Shown here one piece after another: positions 18,277 to 27,696 of a stretch of 64,000 nucleotides of DNA. The notes under the pieces are model-generated. The model was not told the origin of the DNA, did not search any database, and saw only the letters and a program-made list of their open reading frames with translations. Each line of letters opens with the position of its first letter. Positions within the stretch are counted from its first letter, which is position 1. The stretch comes from Asticcacaulis solisilvae (GTDB taxonomy: Bacteria; Pseudomonadota; Alphaproteobacteria; Caulobacterales; Caulobacteraceae), in contig NZ_JAGGMI010000002.1 in NCBI RefSeq assembly GCF_017875235.1, positions 310,001 through 374,000 of the forward strand. Direction: 5' to 3'. Both the position numbers and the translations under genes were made by a program.

Positions 18277-18900
18277 TTAAGCGCTTTGGGCGGCGTCTTC
18301 GGTTTCCAGCGCTCTGGGTTCCGGCCAGCCGATGCGGCCTTCCAGGATGTCATCGACCGCCAGGCCTGAGCGCACGTCTTCAATATAGTCGGCAAAAGCC
18401 AGGGCGGCAGCGGGCACAGCCCCGCTATCGGCCACCTCGCCATCGAAGCCAACGCCGGCAAAGATGGTCCGCGCGGCGTAACCCGCCTGCGCCTCACGGT
18501 CAGCCGAAGCCGCCCACAGGTCTTCCCAGTGCTTCATGCGGGTATAGATGGTTTCAGCCAGCGGCTTCATCTTTTTCGGCACGCTGAGGTCGCCTGTCCC
18601 TTGCTCACGCAGCGTATTATCGAGCGCCAGCAGGAAGGCGTCGAACAGGGCCTGGGCGGTGTCTTGGGCCTGTTCGCGGCGGCGGTCCTCGGGCGAAAGC
18701 CCTTTCAGCGTGTGAATGACAGTGCCGACATGAAAGGTCAGCAGTTCGAAGCGCGCGCCGATGGCGTCTTCGATGCCGTAGTCGAGGTAGAAGATAGGCA
18801 GGCGCGCCTGCGATACACAGGACGCATAGAGCTTTTCACCCGTACGTGTAACGGCGCGCGGCTGGAAAAAGGTTTTGAGGCGATCGAGATTGAACTGCAT
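18277..18900 (-). CDS. Ubiquinol-cytochrome c chaperone (CBP3/UQCC1 family)
   Basis: The 207 residues carry the CBP3 core: a Tyr-rich N-terminal part (LYASCVSQARLPIFYLDYGIEDAIGARFELLTFH), then ALFDAFLLALDNTLREQGTGDLSVPKKMKPLAE, a near-invariant stretch of the family. In mitochondria these proteins assist cytochrome b synthesis and bc1 assembly; the same role in bacteria is inferred. It is first in a unit with DUF177 and divergent from bamE over about 145 bp. Confidence 0.87.
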   Translation of the reverse strand: MQFNLDRLKTFFQPRAVTRTGEKLYASCVSQARLPIFYLDYGIEDAIGARFELLTFHVGTVIHTLKGLSPEDRRREQAQDTAQALFDAFLLALDNTLREQGTGDLSVPKKMKPLAETIYTRMKHWEDLWAASADREAQAGYAARTIFAGVGFDGEVADSGAVPAAALAFADYIEDVRSGLAVDDILEGRIGWPEPRALETEDAAQSA

Positions 18901-19045
18901 CTGGCGTCCCCGCGGCTGTCGCCAGCTCTGTGTGGCAAGCCTGCGAAAAAATACCTTGTAACAGGCCTTCTTTCGGCCTTACCCTTGCCGTAAGCCCTAT
19001 TTCGTTATAGGTCAAACAGGTTTCGCGCCACGTGTAAGGATTTTC

Positions 19046-19549
19046 ATGGCTCCGCGTCCGCATACTTTCGGAATCAAGTCTGTTGTGGTTCTGGGCGCGC
19101 TGGGTGCGCTCCTGACGATGACCGCCTGTGCGCCGACCCTGAAGCAGGCTGGTTACCTCCAGTACGACGCCAATCCGGCGACGGATATCGCCGTCGGCGA
19201 TACCGAAGCCGCCGTGCTCGATAAGCTGGGCACGCCGTCGCAGACCTCGCTCTACGATCCGACCGAGTGGTACTATATCGACCAGGTGTCGATGAAGATG
19301 ACCTACAAGCAGCCAAAGGTCACCTCGCGCAATGTCACGGTCGTCAAGTTCGACAAGGACGCCAAGACCGTCGCCGCGGTCAAGACCCTGACCCTGGCCG
19401 ATGGCCGGGCGCTGACGCCGGCTCAGGAAAAGACGCCGACGCGCGGCCGTTCGCTGACCGCCCTGGAGCAGGTCCTGGGCACGGTCGGCCAGCAGCGTAT
19501 CGACAACAGCCGCGATACCGACCCCGGCCGTCAGCGCCGCCGCGAATAG
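19046..19549 (+). CDS. bamE: Outer membrane assembly lipoprotein BamE
   Basis: Lipoprotein of the BAM machine that inserts beta-barrel proteins. The 167-residue precursor has a signal with lipobox LTMTAC (Cys about 28). The SmpA/OmlA fold follows: ATDIAVGDTEAAVLDKLGTPSQTSLYDPTEWYYI is the family signature. The C-terminal 40 residues are a charged extension. AAGGA lies five bases before the ATG. Expected Lol substrate, in keeping with the lolCD genes elsewhere in the window. Confidence 0.92.
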   Translation: MAPRPHTFGIKSVVVLGALGALLTMTACAPTLKQAGYLQYDANPATDIAVGDTEAAVLDKLGTPSQTSLYDPTEWYYIDQVSMKMTYKQPKVTSRNVTVVKFDKDAKTVAAVKTLTLADGRALTPAQEKTPTRGRSLTALEQVLGTVGQQRIDNSRDTDPGRQRRRE

Positions 19550-19573
19550 CAGAGCCTCTACATTTTCAGAAAT

Positions 19574-19603
19574 GCCCCGGATGTTGTCCGGGGCTTTTTT
19601 TGT
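19574..19603 (+). terminator. Rho-independent terminator of bamE
   Basis: GCCCCGGA pairs with TCCGGGGC around a short loop and is followed by seven T, 25 bp after the bamE stop. Confidence 0.92.
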
Positions 19604-19635
19604 TTCCTGAAAGATTTGTGCAAATGTCTTGAAGA

Positions 19636-19856
19636 AAGGGGATCCACAGATGCACACAGATGGACGCGCCCGAAGGGCGCATCCGCACAGATGATCCGAG
19701 CACGTTGACGAAGAAGCGATTGAGTCGACAAACCTCATGACAGCACTACGCGCTGTCGAAATTCCAATCTTCAAGCGCTCTCTCCGCCCCACACTCGAAC
19801 CATCTGTGCGGATGCGCGTCAGCGCATCCATTTGTGTGCATCTGTGGAGTCCCTTC
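19636..19856. repeat. Large inverted repeat with nested hairpins, no gene
   Basis: The bamE-hppA gap of 377 bp contains, besides the two terminators, two arms of about 59 bp (19636-19694 and 19798-19856) in inverted orientation. Both arms contain CCACAGATGCACACA and GCATCCGCACAGATG. Each has its own small hairpin at the centre: GCGCCC-GAA-GGGCGC on the left and GATGCGC-GTCA-GCGCATC on the right. About 103 bp of unrelated sequence separates the arms. No credible ORF crosses it. Confidence 0.75.
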
Positions 19857-19874
19857 TTTCGCCGGCCACACAAT

Positions 19875-19908
19875 GGAAAAAAGCCCCGCGATTGCTCGCA
19901 GGGCCTTC
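19875..19908 (-). terminator. Rho-independent terminator of hppA
   Basis: On the minus strand GCCCTGCGA pairs with TCGCGGGGC around GCAA, followed by six T. It lies 19 bp after the hppA stop. Confidence 0.85.
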
Positions 19909-19926
19909 TCATTCACTACAACCGAA

Positions 19927-22077
19927 TCAGTGACCGCCAGCCAGGACCGCCAGCATCAACAGGGCGACAATGTTGGTGATCTTGATCATCGGGTTGATTG
20001 CCGGACCGGCCGTATCCTTGTAGGGATCGCCAACCGTATCGCCGGTGACCGACGCCTTGTGCGCATCGGAACCCTTCAGGTGCTTGACGCCGTCCTTGTC
20101 GACGAAACCGTCTTCGAAGGACTTCTTGGCGTTGTCCCACGCACCGCCGCCCGAGGTCATGGAGATGGCGACGAAGATCCCGGTGACGATGACGCCCAGC
20201 AGCATGGCGCCCAGGGCTTCGAAGGCTTCGACCGTGCCGCCGATATAGAAGACGATGGCGAACAGGACGATCGGCGACAGGACGGGCAGCAGCGAGGGAA
20301 TGATCATTTCCCGGATCGCGGCCTTGGTCAGCATGTCGACGGCGCGGCCATAGTTCGGCTTGGATGTGCCGGCCATGATGCCCTTGTCCTCGCGGAACTG
20401 GCGGCGGACTTCCTCGACGACCGCTTGCGCGGCGCGGCCGACAGCCGTCATGCCCATGCCACCGAAGAGGTATGGCAAGAGGCCACCGATCAGCAGGCCG
20501 ATAACGACCCACGGGCTCGACAGCGAGAAGGTCAGCGCGCCCATGCCATCGAAGATGCTGCCAGGTTGCGCGTGGTCGGCGAAGTACTTCAGGTCCGACG
20601 TATAGGCGGCGAACAGCACCAGGGCGCCGAGACCGGCCGAACCGATGGCATAGCCCTTGGTGACGGCCTTGGTGGTGTTGCCGACGGCATCCAGGGCATC
20701 TGTCGTGTGACGGACTTCGCTGGGCAGGCCCGACATTTCGGCGATGCCGCCGGCATTGTCGGTGACCGGGCCAAAGGCGTCGAGCGCAACGATCATACCG
20801 GCCAGGGCCAGCATGGTGGTGGTGGCGATGGCGATGCCGAACAGGCCCGCCAGCAGGTAGCAACCGACGATGCCGGCGACGATGATCAGCGCCGGGACAG
20901 CGGTCGATTCCATCGAAACGGCCAGCCCCTGGATGACGTTCGTGCCGTGGCCGGTGACCGACGCCTGGGCGATCGAGACGACCGGACGCTTGCCCGTGCC
21001 CGTATAGTATTCGGTCACGACGATGAAGCCGGCGGTGACGGCCAGGCCAACCAGACCGCAGTAGAACAGGGTCAGACCGGTGAAGGACTGCGGCGCACCG
21101 GCATAGGTGATGACGGTGTCGAAGCCGACGAAATGATAGACGACAGCGGCCACAGCGCCGACCGACAGGATGCCGGTGGCGATCAGGCCTTTATACAGCG
21201 CGCCCATGATGTCGTTCGACTTGCCCAGCGACACGAAGAAGGTGCCGATGATCGAGGTGAAGATACAGACGCCGCCAATGGCCAGCGGCAGCATGAGCAT
21301 GGGCTCAAGCAGCGGCGAACCGGCAAAGAAGATGGTCGCCAGAACCATGGTCGCGACGATAGTCACGGCGTAGGTTTCGAACAGGTCGGCCGCCATGCCG
21401 GCGCAGTCGCCGACATTGTCCCCGACATTGTCGGCGATGGTGGCAGGGTTACGGGGGTCATCTTCGGGGATACCGGCTTCGACCTTGCCGACCATGTCAC
21501 CGCCGACGTCTGCGCCCTTGGTGAAGATACCGCCGCCGAGACGGGCGAAGATGGAGATCAGCGAGGCGCCGAAGCCCAGCGCCACCAGGGCGTTGACGAC
21601 GGCCCGGTCGGTCGGCTCAAGTCCCAGGACCTGGGTCAGGATGGCATAGTAGCCAGCGACGCCAACCAGGGCACCGCCGGCGACGAACATCCCCGTCACG
21701 GCGCCCGAGCTGAAGGCCATGTTGAGCCCCTTGGCAAGGCTTTCGGAGGCTGCCTGTGCGGTGCGCACATTGGCGCGCACCGAGATCAGCATGCCGGCAT
21801 AACCCGCCGCGCCAGAGAGTATGGCGCCGATGGCGAAGCCTATCGCCGACCACTGGCCGAGGAAAACCCAGGCGGCAACGAAGATCAGGACGCCGACAAT
21901 ACCAATGGTGGTGTACTGGCGCTTGAGATAGGCGCTCGCCCCTTCCTGGATGGCGGCGGCGATTTCCTGCATGCGGGCATTACCCGTGCTCGCCTTCATG
22001 AGCGACATGGTCTGAACCACGCCGTACAACAGTCCGACTATGCCGGCCACGATGGCCAGCATCAAAGCTAAATTCAT
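19927..22077 (-). CDS. hppA: Proton-pumping membrane pyrophosphatase, K+-independent type
   Basis: Couples pyrophosphate hydrolysis to proton export across the inner membrane. The 716-residue protein has about 16 TM helices. [35 protein letters not shown]-type sequence (two acidic motifs) forms the substrate site, with a third acidic motif (DNAGGIAEM) further on. [17 protein letters not shown] carries Lys where K+-dependent enzymes have Ala, the marker of the K+-independent H+-pumping class. AGGGG lies six bases before the ATG. Monocistronic. Confidence 0.96.
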   Translation of the reverse strand: MNLALMLAIVAGIVGLLYGVVQTMSLMKASTGNARMQEIAAAIQEGASAYLKRQYTTIGIVGVLIFVAAWVFLGQWSAIGFAIGAILSGAAGYAGMLISVRANVRTAQAASESLAKGLNMAFSSGAVTGMFVAGGALVGVAGYYAILTQVLGLEPTDRAVVNALVALGFGASLISIFARLGGGIFTKGADVGGDMVGKVEAGIPEDDPRNPATIADNVGDNVGDCAGMAADLFETYAVTIVATMVLATIFFAGSPLLEPMLMLPLAIGGVCIFTSIIGTFFVSLGKSNDIMGALYKGLIATGILSVGAVAAVVYHFVGFDTVITYAGAPQSFTGLTLFYCGLVGLAVTAGFIVVTEYYTGTGKRPVVSIAQASVTGHGTNVIQGLAVSMESTAVPALIIVAGIVGCYLLAGLFGIAIATTTMLALAGMIVALDAFGPVTDNAGGIAEMSGLPSEVRHTTDALDAVGNTTKAVTKGYAIGSAGLGALVLFAAYTSDLKYFADHAQPGSIFDGMGALTFSLSSPWVVIGLLIGGLLPYLFGGMGMTAVGRAAQAVVEEVRRQFREDKGIMAGTSKPNYGRAVDMLTKAAIREMIIPSLLPVLSPIVLFAIVFYIGGTVEAFEALGAMLLGVIVTGIFVAISMTSGGGAWDNAKKSFEDGFVDKDGVKHLKGSDAHKASVTGDTVGDPYKDTAGPAINPMIKITNIVALLMLAVLAGGH

Positions 22078-22461
22078 CTGTAACCCCTGTATTTCTTTAT
22101 ATTAGGGATCAACGGCCAAGCAGTCGCATAAGCCAAGTCCCCGGTTTACGGGATCAAAAAATCTGGCCTCAAGAGATTAGGGTATATTCGGGCTCTACCT
22201 GCCAGTGACGCGGCAAGTCGAACACAGTCACTTGCAAATCACTCTTGAAAATCAGGCCCTTATTTTTGACTGACGGGAGAGTGCCAAAACTTCGCTATAA
22301 GTTCAAGGCAAGAAAACAGGGTTCAACATTATGCAAAATGCAACCGCGAAACAGATCGCGCTGCAGTGCCGAACGGACCTCATCAGTAAATTGTATTTCA
22401 AGACTTTCAAAATTGCCGCGCCGCAACAATAAATGTCACGCGACTAAGCACCAATTACCGC
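22078..22461. other. 384-bp intergenic region with a doubtful 33-codon ORF
   Basis: Between hppA (start) and the exported protein at 22462. It should contain the hppA promoter. On the plus strand ATG 22331 to TAA 22432 encodes a peptide beginning MQNATAKQIALQCRTDLISK with a basic, aromatic second half; an AGGG lies about ten bases upstream, which is marginal. A longer plus-strand frame (22245-22532) overlaps the next gene and looks random. No RNA family is recognised. Confidence 0.3.
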
Positions 22462-22878
22462 TCAACGGTGCCTTTTCGGGCTTTGCGACACGACTTCGAC
22501 CGACTCAATCGTCCCCGGCCCGCCTACTTTGAGGAATTCCGCCTTCATGGCGGCCTTGAAACGGGGCTCGTCCAGCTTGTCGTTTCGGCCGGCCATGGCG
22601 AACGAGGTCTTGTGCGCGGCGCGGATCAGGGCGTTGCGGAAATAGGGCTCCATGTCGCGCAGCTTGCCTTGGTCGGCCTTGGCCGTCAGGTTGATCTTGA
22701 TGCTGAGGAAGAGATAGTTGACGACGTTGCGGCCTTCGAAGACCGGAATGCCGACCGAGGCCAGCTTCACCGACGGATCGGCGGCGTCCTTGGCTTCACC
22801 GCCGCTGGCCAGGGCCGGGCCGGCAACACAAAAGGAGAGGACAAAGGCGGCGAACGCGGGTCGGATCAATTTCAGCAT
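22462..22878 (-). CDS. Exported hypothetical protein, FliL-like pattern
   Basis: No named family. The start at 22878 (MLKLIRPAFAAFVLSFCVAG) gives a clean signal peptide cleaved after ALA; the frame is open ten codons further. The mature 115 residues read VGIPVFEGRNVVNYLFLSIK, LRDMEPYFRNALIRAAH and AEFLKVGGPGTIESVEVVSQ, a strand-helix-strand order like the FliL-type periplasmic domain, but this is pattern similarity only. It follows a terminator, so it is likely transcribed alone. Confidence 0.6.
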   Translation of the reverse strand: MLKLIRPAFAAFVLSFCVAGPALASGGEAKDAADPSVKLASVGIPVFEGRNVVNYLFLSIKINLTAKADQGKLRDMEPYFRNALIRAAHKTSFAMAGRNDKLDEPRFKAAMKAEFLKVGGPGTIESVEVVSQSPKRHR

Positions 22879-22914
22879 GCCGGCAGAATGGCTGAGATTG
22901 ATTGACACAAGATA

Positions 22915-22943
22915 AAAGGCCGGTCAGGAAGACCGGCCTTCAT
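22915..22943 (-). terminator. Terminator behind the first glycine-zipper gene
   Basis: GAAGGCCGGTC and GACCGGCCTTTT form an 11-bp stem with TTTTAT on the minus strand, starting about ten bases after the stop at 22953. Confidence 0.8.
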
Positions 22944-22952
22944 TCCATCGAT

Positions 22953-23435
22953 TTACCAATTGTTGTAGCGATGATAGCGGCGCTCGTAGCGGCGTTCATA
23001 GTACGGGTCGCGATACCCATAGTCGCTTCCCCGGTAGTAGCGGCGGTCATCGTAGCGGCTGTTGTTGTAGTAATAGTCGTCATCGTAGTCGTTGTACGAA
23101 TAGCTGTAGGTGTCGCGGTAGTAGCAGCGGGTGCCTTCGCTGCCGATGGCGCCGCCAAGAATGGCGCCGACAAATGCGCCTGGAACGGCGCCGGCAGCCC
23201 CGCCGACAATCGCGCCGGCGACTGCTCCGCCCGTGGCGTTGTCGTTGCGACGTTCACGGCAGTTATAGCCGCGATTATCGCGGTAATAGCCACGATCACG
23301 GTCGTGATAAACATAGACGTCGCCGTCCTGATAACGGCCATACCCGTCGGCATTGGCGGCCATCGGGGCCGCCATGGCAGCACAGGCAAGGGTAAGACCG
23401 CCGGCCAGGGCTACGGATCGATACGTTTTGAACAT
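22953..23435 (-). CDS. Exported glycine-zipper protein, Tyr/Arg/Asp-rich
   Basis: A 160-residue precursor with a signal peptide (MFKTYRSVALAGGLTLACAA, cleavage near ANA). A glycine zipper (GGAVAGAIVGGAAGAVPGAFVGAILGGAIG, about 69-98) should form two membrane-associated helices, as in the 2TM-zipper/YMGG group. It is flanked by Cys59 and Cys103. The remaining sequence is extremely rich in Tyr, Arg and Asp, with YYRD and YERR repeats. GGAGG lies six bases before the ATG. Likely an outer-membrane or cell-surface protein; role unknown. A related gene lies 250 bp upstream. Confidence 0.7.
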   Translation of the reverse strand: MFKTYRSVALAGGLTLACAAMAAPMAANADGYGRYQDGDVYVYHDRDRGYYRDNRGYNCRERRNDNATGGAVAGAIVGGAAGAVPGAFVGAILGGAIGSEGTRCYYRDTYSYSYNDYDDDYYYNNSRYDDRRYYRGSDYGYRDPYYERRYERRYHRYNNW

Positions 23436-23628
23436 CGGTAACCTCCATAAAAACGCGCCCTCACGCTGTTAAACCTGCGCTCCGGGCTCCCCGCCTAATG
23501 AAGCCGATATTAACCATTTCCCCTTTAGCGACAATTTCGCCGGCCAGCGGATTCGTGGGGCAAACCGTAAGATTCCGACAAGCCCTGCGTCTTATGGGTT
23601 TCTCACCTTATTTCGAAGATTCCCGATA

Positions 23629-23667
23629 AAAAAAGCTCCCGGCCGTGACGGTCCGGGAGCTCTTTTC
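23629..23667 (-). terminator. Terminator behind the second glycine-zipper gene
   Basis: AGCTCCCGG and CCGGGAGCT form the stem, with seven T on the minus strand, about 20 bp after the stop at 23686. Confidence 0.88.
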
Positions 23668-23685
23668 TCTCACCTATTCTACAGA

Positions 23686-24240
23686 TCAGCGGCGGTGCCA
23701 GTAGCCGTCACGGTCCTGCCAGTAACCGCGCGGCGGCTTGCCTTCGTGCCAGCGGCCGCGGCTGTCGCGCCAACCGTCGCGCCAGTTGTTATTGTCCTGA
23801 TAGCTGTATGGCGGCGGGCCGCTACGGCGGCTTCGGTCATAATAGACCTCGGAATACATGCTGCTGGGCGGGCGCTGCTCGTAGAAGACCGGCACATAGC
23901 CCGACGGGCCGCGCGGCGGATCGTAATAGCGGCCCTGATAGGCAAAGTATTCGCCGTTATAGCATTTGACGCTGTTCTTGCCGATATTCTGGCCGACCGC
24001 CCCACCGACAACGGCGCCCACGACCGCGCCAAGGCCGCGCTCGTTCTTGGAAACCTGGCTGCCCAGCAGGCCACCGGCCACCGCGCCAAGGATCAGGCCG
24101 TTGCGCTTGGCGTCGGACTGCTTGACGTAGCAGTAGCCGTCGTAATTGCGGACCTCATAGCGCTGGGCATTGGCCAGGCCCGGTACGGCCAGAGCCATGG
24201 CCAGGCCGGCCACCACAGCAATTTTTGCTGTCTTTTCCAT
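23686..24240 (-). CDS. Exported glycine-zipper protein with YxR/GYW-rich tail
   Basis: A 184-residue precursor. Start 24240 (MEKTAKIAVVAGLAMALAVP) is preferred because AGAGGA lies nine bases upstream; the frame is open six codons further. After the signal (cleavage after ANA) comes a short Tyr/Cys segment, then a glycine zipper (LILGAVAGGLLGSQV and GAVVGAVVGGAVGQNIG, about 48-90), then a Pro/Tyr/Arg-rich tail ending in GYWHRR. Cys residues bracket the zipper, exactly as in the neighbour at 22953. The pair look like diverged duplicates with separate terminators. Confidence 0.7.
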   Translation of the reverse strand: MEKTAKIAVVAGLAMALAVPGLANAQRYEVRNYDGYCYVKQSDAKRNGLILGAVAGGLLGSQVSKNERGLGAVVGAVVGGAVGQNIGKNSVKCYNGEYFAYQGRYYDPPRGPSGYVPVFYEQRPPSSMYSEVYYDRSRRSGPPPYSYQDNNNWRDGWRDSRGRWHEGKPPRGYWQDRDGYWHRR

Positions 24241-24357
24241 GATATGCGTTCCTCTCATAGTACCAGTAGAGGCGACGCTATGCCCGCGTCATATACGGGG
24301 CAATTCCACCGAGCGGCGGAAAGGATCGATCGTTTGTAAGTATTCGCTAAAGCGCCT

Positions 24358-25332
24358 TTACAGCGGATGACGATAGCCCTTGCTTTCAACATCGACTGGC
24401 CGGCCATCGGCCCACAGCTCCGCGCCGGCGGGAGTATCTTCGGATACGCCGATACAGTCGCCGATGACGTAAAAGCCCGACATCATCAGCACCTTGGCGC
24501 CCGCCTCGTCGGCCGTGCACAGGATCTGATAGTCGTCACCGCCGGTGACCAGGGCGACCGGGCTGATGCCCGAGGCGATGGCCGCGCGCGCCGTCAGCGA
24601 CGTCGGCACCTTGTTCAGGTCGATGCGGATCATCAGCCCATTGGCGCGCGCCATGTGGTCGGCATCGGCCAGCAGCCCGTCCGATATGTCCATGGAGGCG
24701 CGGGCATTGTCACGCACGCAGGTGGCGAGATCCGCGCGGATTTCCGGCAGGTGATACGACATCATCAGCTCGTTCATGTCGTCGTGCGACACGCCCATCA
24801 GCTGGCCTTCCAGCGCCTTCAGCCCCAGATAGGCCTGCCCGATATAGCCGCTGACCAGCACCTTGTCTCCCGGACGCGCGCCCATGCGCGACAGGGCGCG
24901 GCCTGCCGGCACCTTGCCGAACATGGTCATGGAGACGTGCAGCGGCCCGAAGGTCGACACGGTATCGCCGCCGAAGAGATCGAGGCCGAAACGGTCCTGC
25001 TCGATCTTCAGCCCGCGTGCGAAGTCCTGCTTCTCAGCGAAAGTCGTGCCGCGCGGCCAGGCGGTGATCAGCTGATAGCCATAGGGCTTGGCGCCCTTGG
25101 CGACGATGTCGGACAGGTTGACGCGCATCAGCTTGCGCGCCACCAGATCGAGCGGATCGTGTTCGAAGAAATGGACTCCGGCGACAATGGCGTCAGTATT
25201 GACGACGATGTCGTGGCCTCCGTCGGCCGGCAGGACCGAAACGTCGTCGATCAGCCCCCTTGCCTCGCGGCTGAGGCCGGCCAACGGCTTGAAAAGCTGA
25301 TCGATGATCGAGAATTCGTCGTGTTCGGCCAT
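24358..25332 (-). CDS. thiL: Thiamine-monophosphate kinase
   Basis: Phosphorylates thiamine monophosphate to the active cofactor. The 324 residues have the AIR-synthase-like fold: GLIDDVSVL and VVNTDAIVAGVHF near the N-terminus bind metal and ATP, GDTVSTFGPLHVSMTMFG lies in the middle, and MDISDGLLADADHMA and VTGGDDYQILC near the C-terminus are family motifs. GGGAGGG precedes the ATG. It ends the nusB-side gene block; a 106-bp gap separates it from nusB. Confidence 0.95.
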   Translation of the reverse strand: MAEHDEFSIIDQLFKPLAGLSREARGLIDDVSVLPADGGHDIVVNTDAIVAGVHFFEHDPLDLVARKLMRVNLSDIVAKGAKPYGYQLITAWPRGTTFAEKQDFARGLKIEQDRFGLDLFGGDTVSTFGPLHVSMTMFGKVPAGRALSRMGARPGDKVLVSGYIGQAYLGLKALEGQLMGVSHDDMNELMMSYHLPEIRADLATCVRDNARASMDISDGLLADADHMARANGLMIRIDLNKVPTSLTARAAIASGISPVALVTGGDDYQILCTADEAGAKVLMMSGFYVIGDCIGVSEDTPAGAELWADGRPVDVESKGYRHPL

Positions 25333-25438
25333 GTTTCGCCCTCCCGTCGGGGAGATGCGTTATTTATCCAAACAGGCGAAAAATCAATGTGGGATAGAGA
25401 CTTGCCCGGGAATTTTCCCGTGAACGCGTATAATTAAG

Positions 25439-25993
25439 TCAGGGACGGACGTCTTTGCCGATCCCGTCCAAAGCGCCGTTGACGAAGCGCGCCTCGGTCT
25501 CCCCGAAGAAGGCCCGCGCGATCTCGACATATTCATTGATAATGACTTCGAGACCGACGTCCCTCCGGAACTTCAGCTCCCAGGCGCCGGCGCGCAGGAT
25601 GGCGCGCACCGTCGTATCGAGGCGTTCGATGCGCCAGCCCGCCGCCAGGCGGTCCGAGATCAAGAGATCGATGACCGCCTGTTCCTTGACGATCGTGCGC
25701 GCGCCCTCGGCGAAATAGGCCTCGTCGGCCTCGGCCAGTTGCTCGCCGTCGAGATCGCCCTCGAATCGGTAGTCGGAAAATTCGCGGATGACCGATTCGA
25801 CGCCCGCGCCGGTCAGTTCCATCTGGTACAGCGCCTGGACCAGCACCAGGCGCGCTACGGTGCGGGCGCGCTTCTGCTTCTTGGTCAGGCCCGAGGACGG
25901 ACGCGCGTCTTCTTGCGCGTTCAGTTGCTCGATGACGGCCTTGAGGCTGGTGGGCTTACGGATTTCGTTATCGTCGGACGGCTGATCAACCAC
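25439..25993 (-). CDS. nusB: Transcription antitermination factor NusB
   Basis: With NusE (S10) it binds boxA RNA and prevents early termination in rRNA operons. The 184 residues keep the helical core: [19 protein letters not shown], a middle helix run, and [31 protein letters not shown]-type sequence at the end. About 35 extra N-terminal residues precede the core. The start is GTG at 25993 and overlaps the ribH stop by 8 bp. Confidence 0.95.
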   Translation of the reverse strand: MVDQPSDDNEIRKPTSLKAVIEQLNAQEDARPSSGLTKKQKRARTVARLVLVQALYQMELTGAGVESVIREFSDYRFEGDLDGEQLAEADEAYFAEGARTIVKEQAVIDLLISDRLAAGWRIERLDTTVRAILRAGAWELKFRRDVGLEVIINEYVEIARAFFGETEARFVNGALDGIGKDVRP

Positions 25994-26498
25994 GGACCGA
26001 GCCCTCCAGCAGCGACTTGCGCAGACCGATCATGGTCAGGCAGACATTGGCGACCGTGCCGCCCTTGTCGCCTTCCGAACGGCGCGCGCGCGCCCACGCC
26101 TGCTCTTCGTCCTCGACCGTGAGCACGCCGTAGCCGATGGCCAAGCGCTGGGTGTAGCTGAGTTCCATCAGGCCGCGCGCCGACTCGTTGCAGACATAGT
26201 CGTAATGGGTGGTTTCACCGCGGATGACGACGCCCAAAGCGACATAACCGTCGTATTTGACGCCCATCGGGCGATGCGCGGCGTCCTCGGCCATGGCGAT
26301 GGCGGCCGGCAGTTCAAACGCGCCCGGCACGGTCACGACGTCATAGTCGATGCCATGGGCCTCAAGCGCGTCCTTGGCTCCGGCCAGCAGTTCGTCGGAG
26401 AGGTCCTCGTAGAATCGGCTTTCGACGATGAGGATGCGCAGCGGAGTTTCTGGGGACAAGGTGGTGGTCCTGAAGCTTTGGGAATAAGGCACGCTCAA
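25986..26498 (-). CDS. ribH: 6,7-dimethyl-8-ribityllumazine synthase
   Basis: Penultimate riboflavin step: condenses the ribityl pyrimidine with dihydroxybutanone phosphate. Visible motifs are [42 protein letters not shown] (catalytic His) and [14 protein letters not shown]. The given start is a TTG at 26498 with AAGG five bases upstream; a TTG at 26459 with AGGA eight bases upstream would give a product closer to usual family length. It overlaps nusB and follows ribB. Confidence 0.94.
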   Translation of the reverse strand: MSVPYSQSFRTTTLSPETPLRILIVESRFYEDLSDELLAGAKDALEAHGIDYDVVTVPGAFELPAAIAMAEDAAHRPMGVKYDGYVALGVVIRGETTHYDYVCNESARGLMELSYTQRLAIGYGVLTVEDEEQAWARARRSEGDKGGTVANVCLTMIGLRKSLLEGSVRG

Positions 26499-26545
26499 TA
26501 GCGCCTTATGGGCGAAAAAAGAAAGTCAAATTTAGGACGTGCGGC

Positions 26546-27673
26546 TTACAGCGTCTTCCAGTCGATGATCGCCAGGCCGTAGCCTTCGAGCGCGGCGGGC
26601 TTTGGCCGGGTGCCCGACAGGGCGATCATTTCGCGTACACCCAGATCGATCAGGATCTGCGCACCGACACCGTAGTCGCGCAGGCCTCGCCCGCCCTGCC
26701 CCGGTTCGTCGTCGGCGCCGAAGCGGTTCGACAGCACCTTGGCGTCCGGATCGCGCAGCAGCACCATGACCGCGGGGCCGTCGTGCGCCGCGAGGACCTG
26801 CATGGCCTGTTCGACATAGTTGGCACGCATGGAGCTGCCCAGGCCGCCCAGGACGTCGGAGGCAATATCGAGCTGGTGCATCCGCACCAGGGTCGGCCTT
26901 CCGGCCTGCGGCAACTGCTTGACCAGCGCCAGGTGTTCGGAACCGTCGAGCGTATTGCGGTAGACATAGAGGCGGAACTGGCCGCCCCACTGGCTGTCGA
27001 ACGGCCTTTCCAGCACACGCTCGACGAAACGTTCTGTGCGGCGGCGGTAGGCGATCAGGTCAGCGATCGTACCGATCTTCAGGCCATGCAGTTGGCCGAA
27101 CTTAACCAGGTCCGGCAGGCGGGCCATGGAGCCGTCATCATTGATGATTTCGCAGATCACGCCGGCGGGCGCCAGACCGGCCATGCGCGAAATGTCGACG
27201 GCGGCTTCCGTGTGGCCGGCGCGGACCAGCACGCCGCCTTCGCGCGCCACCAGCGGGAAGACGTGGCCTGGGCTGACCAGGTCGCGCGAATCCTTGGTGG
27301 TGTCGATGGCGACGGCGATCGTATGAGCGCGGTCCTTGGGCGAAATGCCGGTGGATATGCCTTCGCGCGCCTCGATCGACACGGTAAAGGCCGTGCCGTT
27401 GCGCGCGCCGTTGTCATGGACCATCGGCGGCAGGCGCAACTGCTTGGCGCGTTCCGGCGTGATCGACAGGCAGATCAGCCCGCGGGCGTGACGCGCCATG
27501 AAGTTGATGACGTCGGGTGTCGCCATCTGCGCCGGGATGACGATATCGCCTTCGTTTTCACGGTCTTCGGCGTCGATCAGGATGTAGGGCCGGCCGTTGC
27601 GCGCGTCTTCGAGGATGTCCTCGATAGCGGAGATCGGCGATTCCAGATCGTTGGGGATGGCGTTCAGACTCAT
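26546..27673 (-). CDS. ribB: 3,4-dihydroxy-2-butanone-4-phosphate synthase fused to inactive RibA-like domain
   Basis: Residues 1-205 are an intact Rib[17 protein letters not shown] (acidic metal site), [24 protein letters not shown] and [26 protein letters not shown]. Residues 210-375 follow GTP cyclohydrolase II in outline but replace the zinc motif: where active RibA has three Cys, this has [20 protein letters not shown] with none. The GTP-hydrolysing activity is therefore probably lost, matching the RibBX variant described from Proteobacteria. Another ribA should exist elsewhere in the genome. Lies between ribE and ribH. Confidence 0.93.
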   Translation of the reverse strand: MSLNAIPNDLESPISAIEDILEDARNGRPYILIDAEDRENEGDIVIPAQMATPDVINFMARHARGLICLSITPERAKQLRLPPMVHDNGARNGTAFTVSIEAREGISTGISPKDRAHTIAVAIDTTKDSRDLVSPGHVFPLVAREGGVLVRAGHTEAAVDISRMAGLAPAGVICEIINDDGSMARLPDLVKFGQLHGLKIGTIADLIAYRRRTERFVERVLERPFDSQWGGQFRLYVYRNTLDGSEHLALVKQLPQAGRPTLVRMHQLDIASDVLGGLGSSMRANYVEQAMQVLAAHDGPAVMVLLRDPDAKVLSNRFGADDEPGQGGRGLRDYGVGAQILIDLGVREMIALSGTRPKPAALEGYGLAIIDWKTL

Positions 27674-27696
27674 GGCACGTGCACTTTAATGTTGTC

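Noticed and set aside
19834-22071. 745-codon plus-strand open frame opposite hppA
   Set aside because: Asp/Gly/His-rich mirror of the pyrophosphatase with no motif.
22331-22532. Longer plus-strand frame (from 22245) across the gap into the exported gene
   Set aside because: Overlaps a well-supported signal-peptide gene antisense and has no ribosome site.
27674-27696. Looked for an FMN riboswitch before ribB
   Set aside because: The ribE-ribB gap is 23 bp, too short for an RFN element, and none is seen elsewhere in the cluster.
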